Shown: positions 63,727-64,000 of the stretch, in pieces | How positions within the stretch are numbered: the stretch's first letter is position 1 | Layout: each line of letters starts with the position of its first letter | NCBI GenBank assembly: GCA_047602055.1 | Contig: JASGIG010000001.1 | Location: 1,860,001-1,924,000, forward strand | Source of the DNA: JAODBQ01 sp047602055 | GTDB taxonomy: Bacteria; Actinomycetota; Acidimicrobiia; Acidimicrobiales; Ilumatobacteraceae | Direction: 5' to 3' | Length of the DNA stretch: 64,000 bases | Made by a program: the position numbers and the translations under genes | Notes under the pieces: model-generated | Told to the model about the DNA's origin: nothing | Databases searched by the model: none | The model's input: the letters and a program-made list of their open reading frames with translations, nothing else

Positions 63727-64000
63727 GTGACAGTGGTCGACGACCTGCCGATCGACATCGAGGAACCGCCGAACGAGCCGGCTCCGGCCAAGCCGTCGCT
63801 GCTCGGCCGCGTCGGCCGGCGGATCATCCGTCGCCCGAGCCGGTGGCTGAACGCGCCGTGGCCGACGGAGCGGATCGTCCAGTACCTGACGGCGCTGGTG
63901 CTCGTCGGCGGGGCGACGTTCGCGGTGTTCCAGGTGGTCCACCTCGACCTGGTGCTCACGAACAACACGCCGACCGGCGGCGACATGGGCGCCCACGTGA
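63727..64000 (+). CDS. N-terminus of a large membrane protein, cut by the window end
   Basis: The frame opens at GTG 63727 and is open to the window edge (91 codons). A Pro/Glu-rich cytoplasmic start is followed by Arg-rich RRIIRRPSRW and one helix (YLTALVLVGGATFAVFQVV), then DLVLTNNTPTGGDMGAHV. The TPTGGDMGAHV segment after helix one is what I remember from large actinobacterial polytopic proteins with YfhO- or 6-PTPS-related domains, likely glycan-related. The function cannot be settled from this part. Confidence 0.7.
   Translation, partial: MTVVDDLPIDIEEPPNEPAPAKPSLLGRVGRRIIRRPSRWLNAPWPTERIVQYLTALVLVGGATFAVFQVVHLDLVLTNNTPTGGDMGAHV

Overview
The window is high-GC DNA with heavy use of GTG starts, many start codons preceded at 6-9 nt by a TANNNT hexamer (leaderless-type promoters), a DUF3499 gene divergent from ftsH, an F420-biosynthesis gene and secreted proteins with repeated LDTR-type modules. 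Together this points to an actinobacterium, and my inference is the class Acidimicrobiia. No rRNA, tRNA, CRISPR array or transposase was seen.

Positions 1 to about 27.7 kb are catabolic. The first operon (1-6.9 kb, + strand) has two family III CoA-transferases, a PEBP-like protein, a DszA/NtaA-type flavin monooxygenase, a broken MmgE/PrpD gene, a malyl-CoA-lyase-like enzyme and an isocitrate lyase/PEP mutase homologue. It looks like a pathway for CoA-activated branched dicarboxylic acids. From 7.2 to 17.3 kb follows a visibly more AT-rich block: an HSL-type esterase, an SDR dehydrogenase, an unknown protein, a long Baeyer-Villiger monooxygenase and a complete Dpp/Opp-type ABC importer. The enzymes fit alcohol to ketone to ester to acid plus alcohol. 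From 17.7 to 27.7 kb lie an enoyl-CoA hydratase, two long acyl-CoA synthetases, a CocE-type hydrolase with a frameshift, a second esterase, an AcoR-like regulator and, divergent from it, a cupin very like the acetylacetone-cleaving dioxygenase Dke1.

Positions 27.8-30.8 kb hold a truncated GH25 lysozyme-like protein, a biotin-dependent acyl-CoA carboxylase alpha subunit and, divergent and 18 bp away, the biotin ligase BirA.

Positions 31-55.6 kb are a cell-surface polysaccharide locus: an LCP ligase, dTDP-rhamnose genes rfbC-rfbB-rfbD, several GT4 glycosyltransferases, a sugar-nucleotide pyrophosphorylase, a GDP-mannose 4,6-dehydratase, a flippase, and a 1104-residue GT2/membrane protein coupled to a secreted protein. 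Inserted in it are a three-repeat secreted 5'-nucleotidase, an epimerase-like protein without its catalytic residues, and cofD.

Positions 55.7-64 kb hold a thioredoxin-like protein, a HTH gene with a 24-bp palindrome at its promoter, ftsH, DUF3499, a zinc carboxypeptidase, a XRE/ImmA-like pair behind an iterated 8-bp motif, a broken M20 peptidase, a methyltransferase, a CPBP protease and the start of a membrane protein.

A striking property of the window is a set of single-base frameshifts concentrated at 45.5-50.0 kb and 56.1-62.7 kb, next to long intact genes. The protein sequence is continuous across each shift, so consensus errors are the first explanation, but four genes also show internal deletions (MmgE/PrpD, GH25, M20, possibly others).
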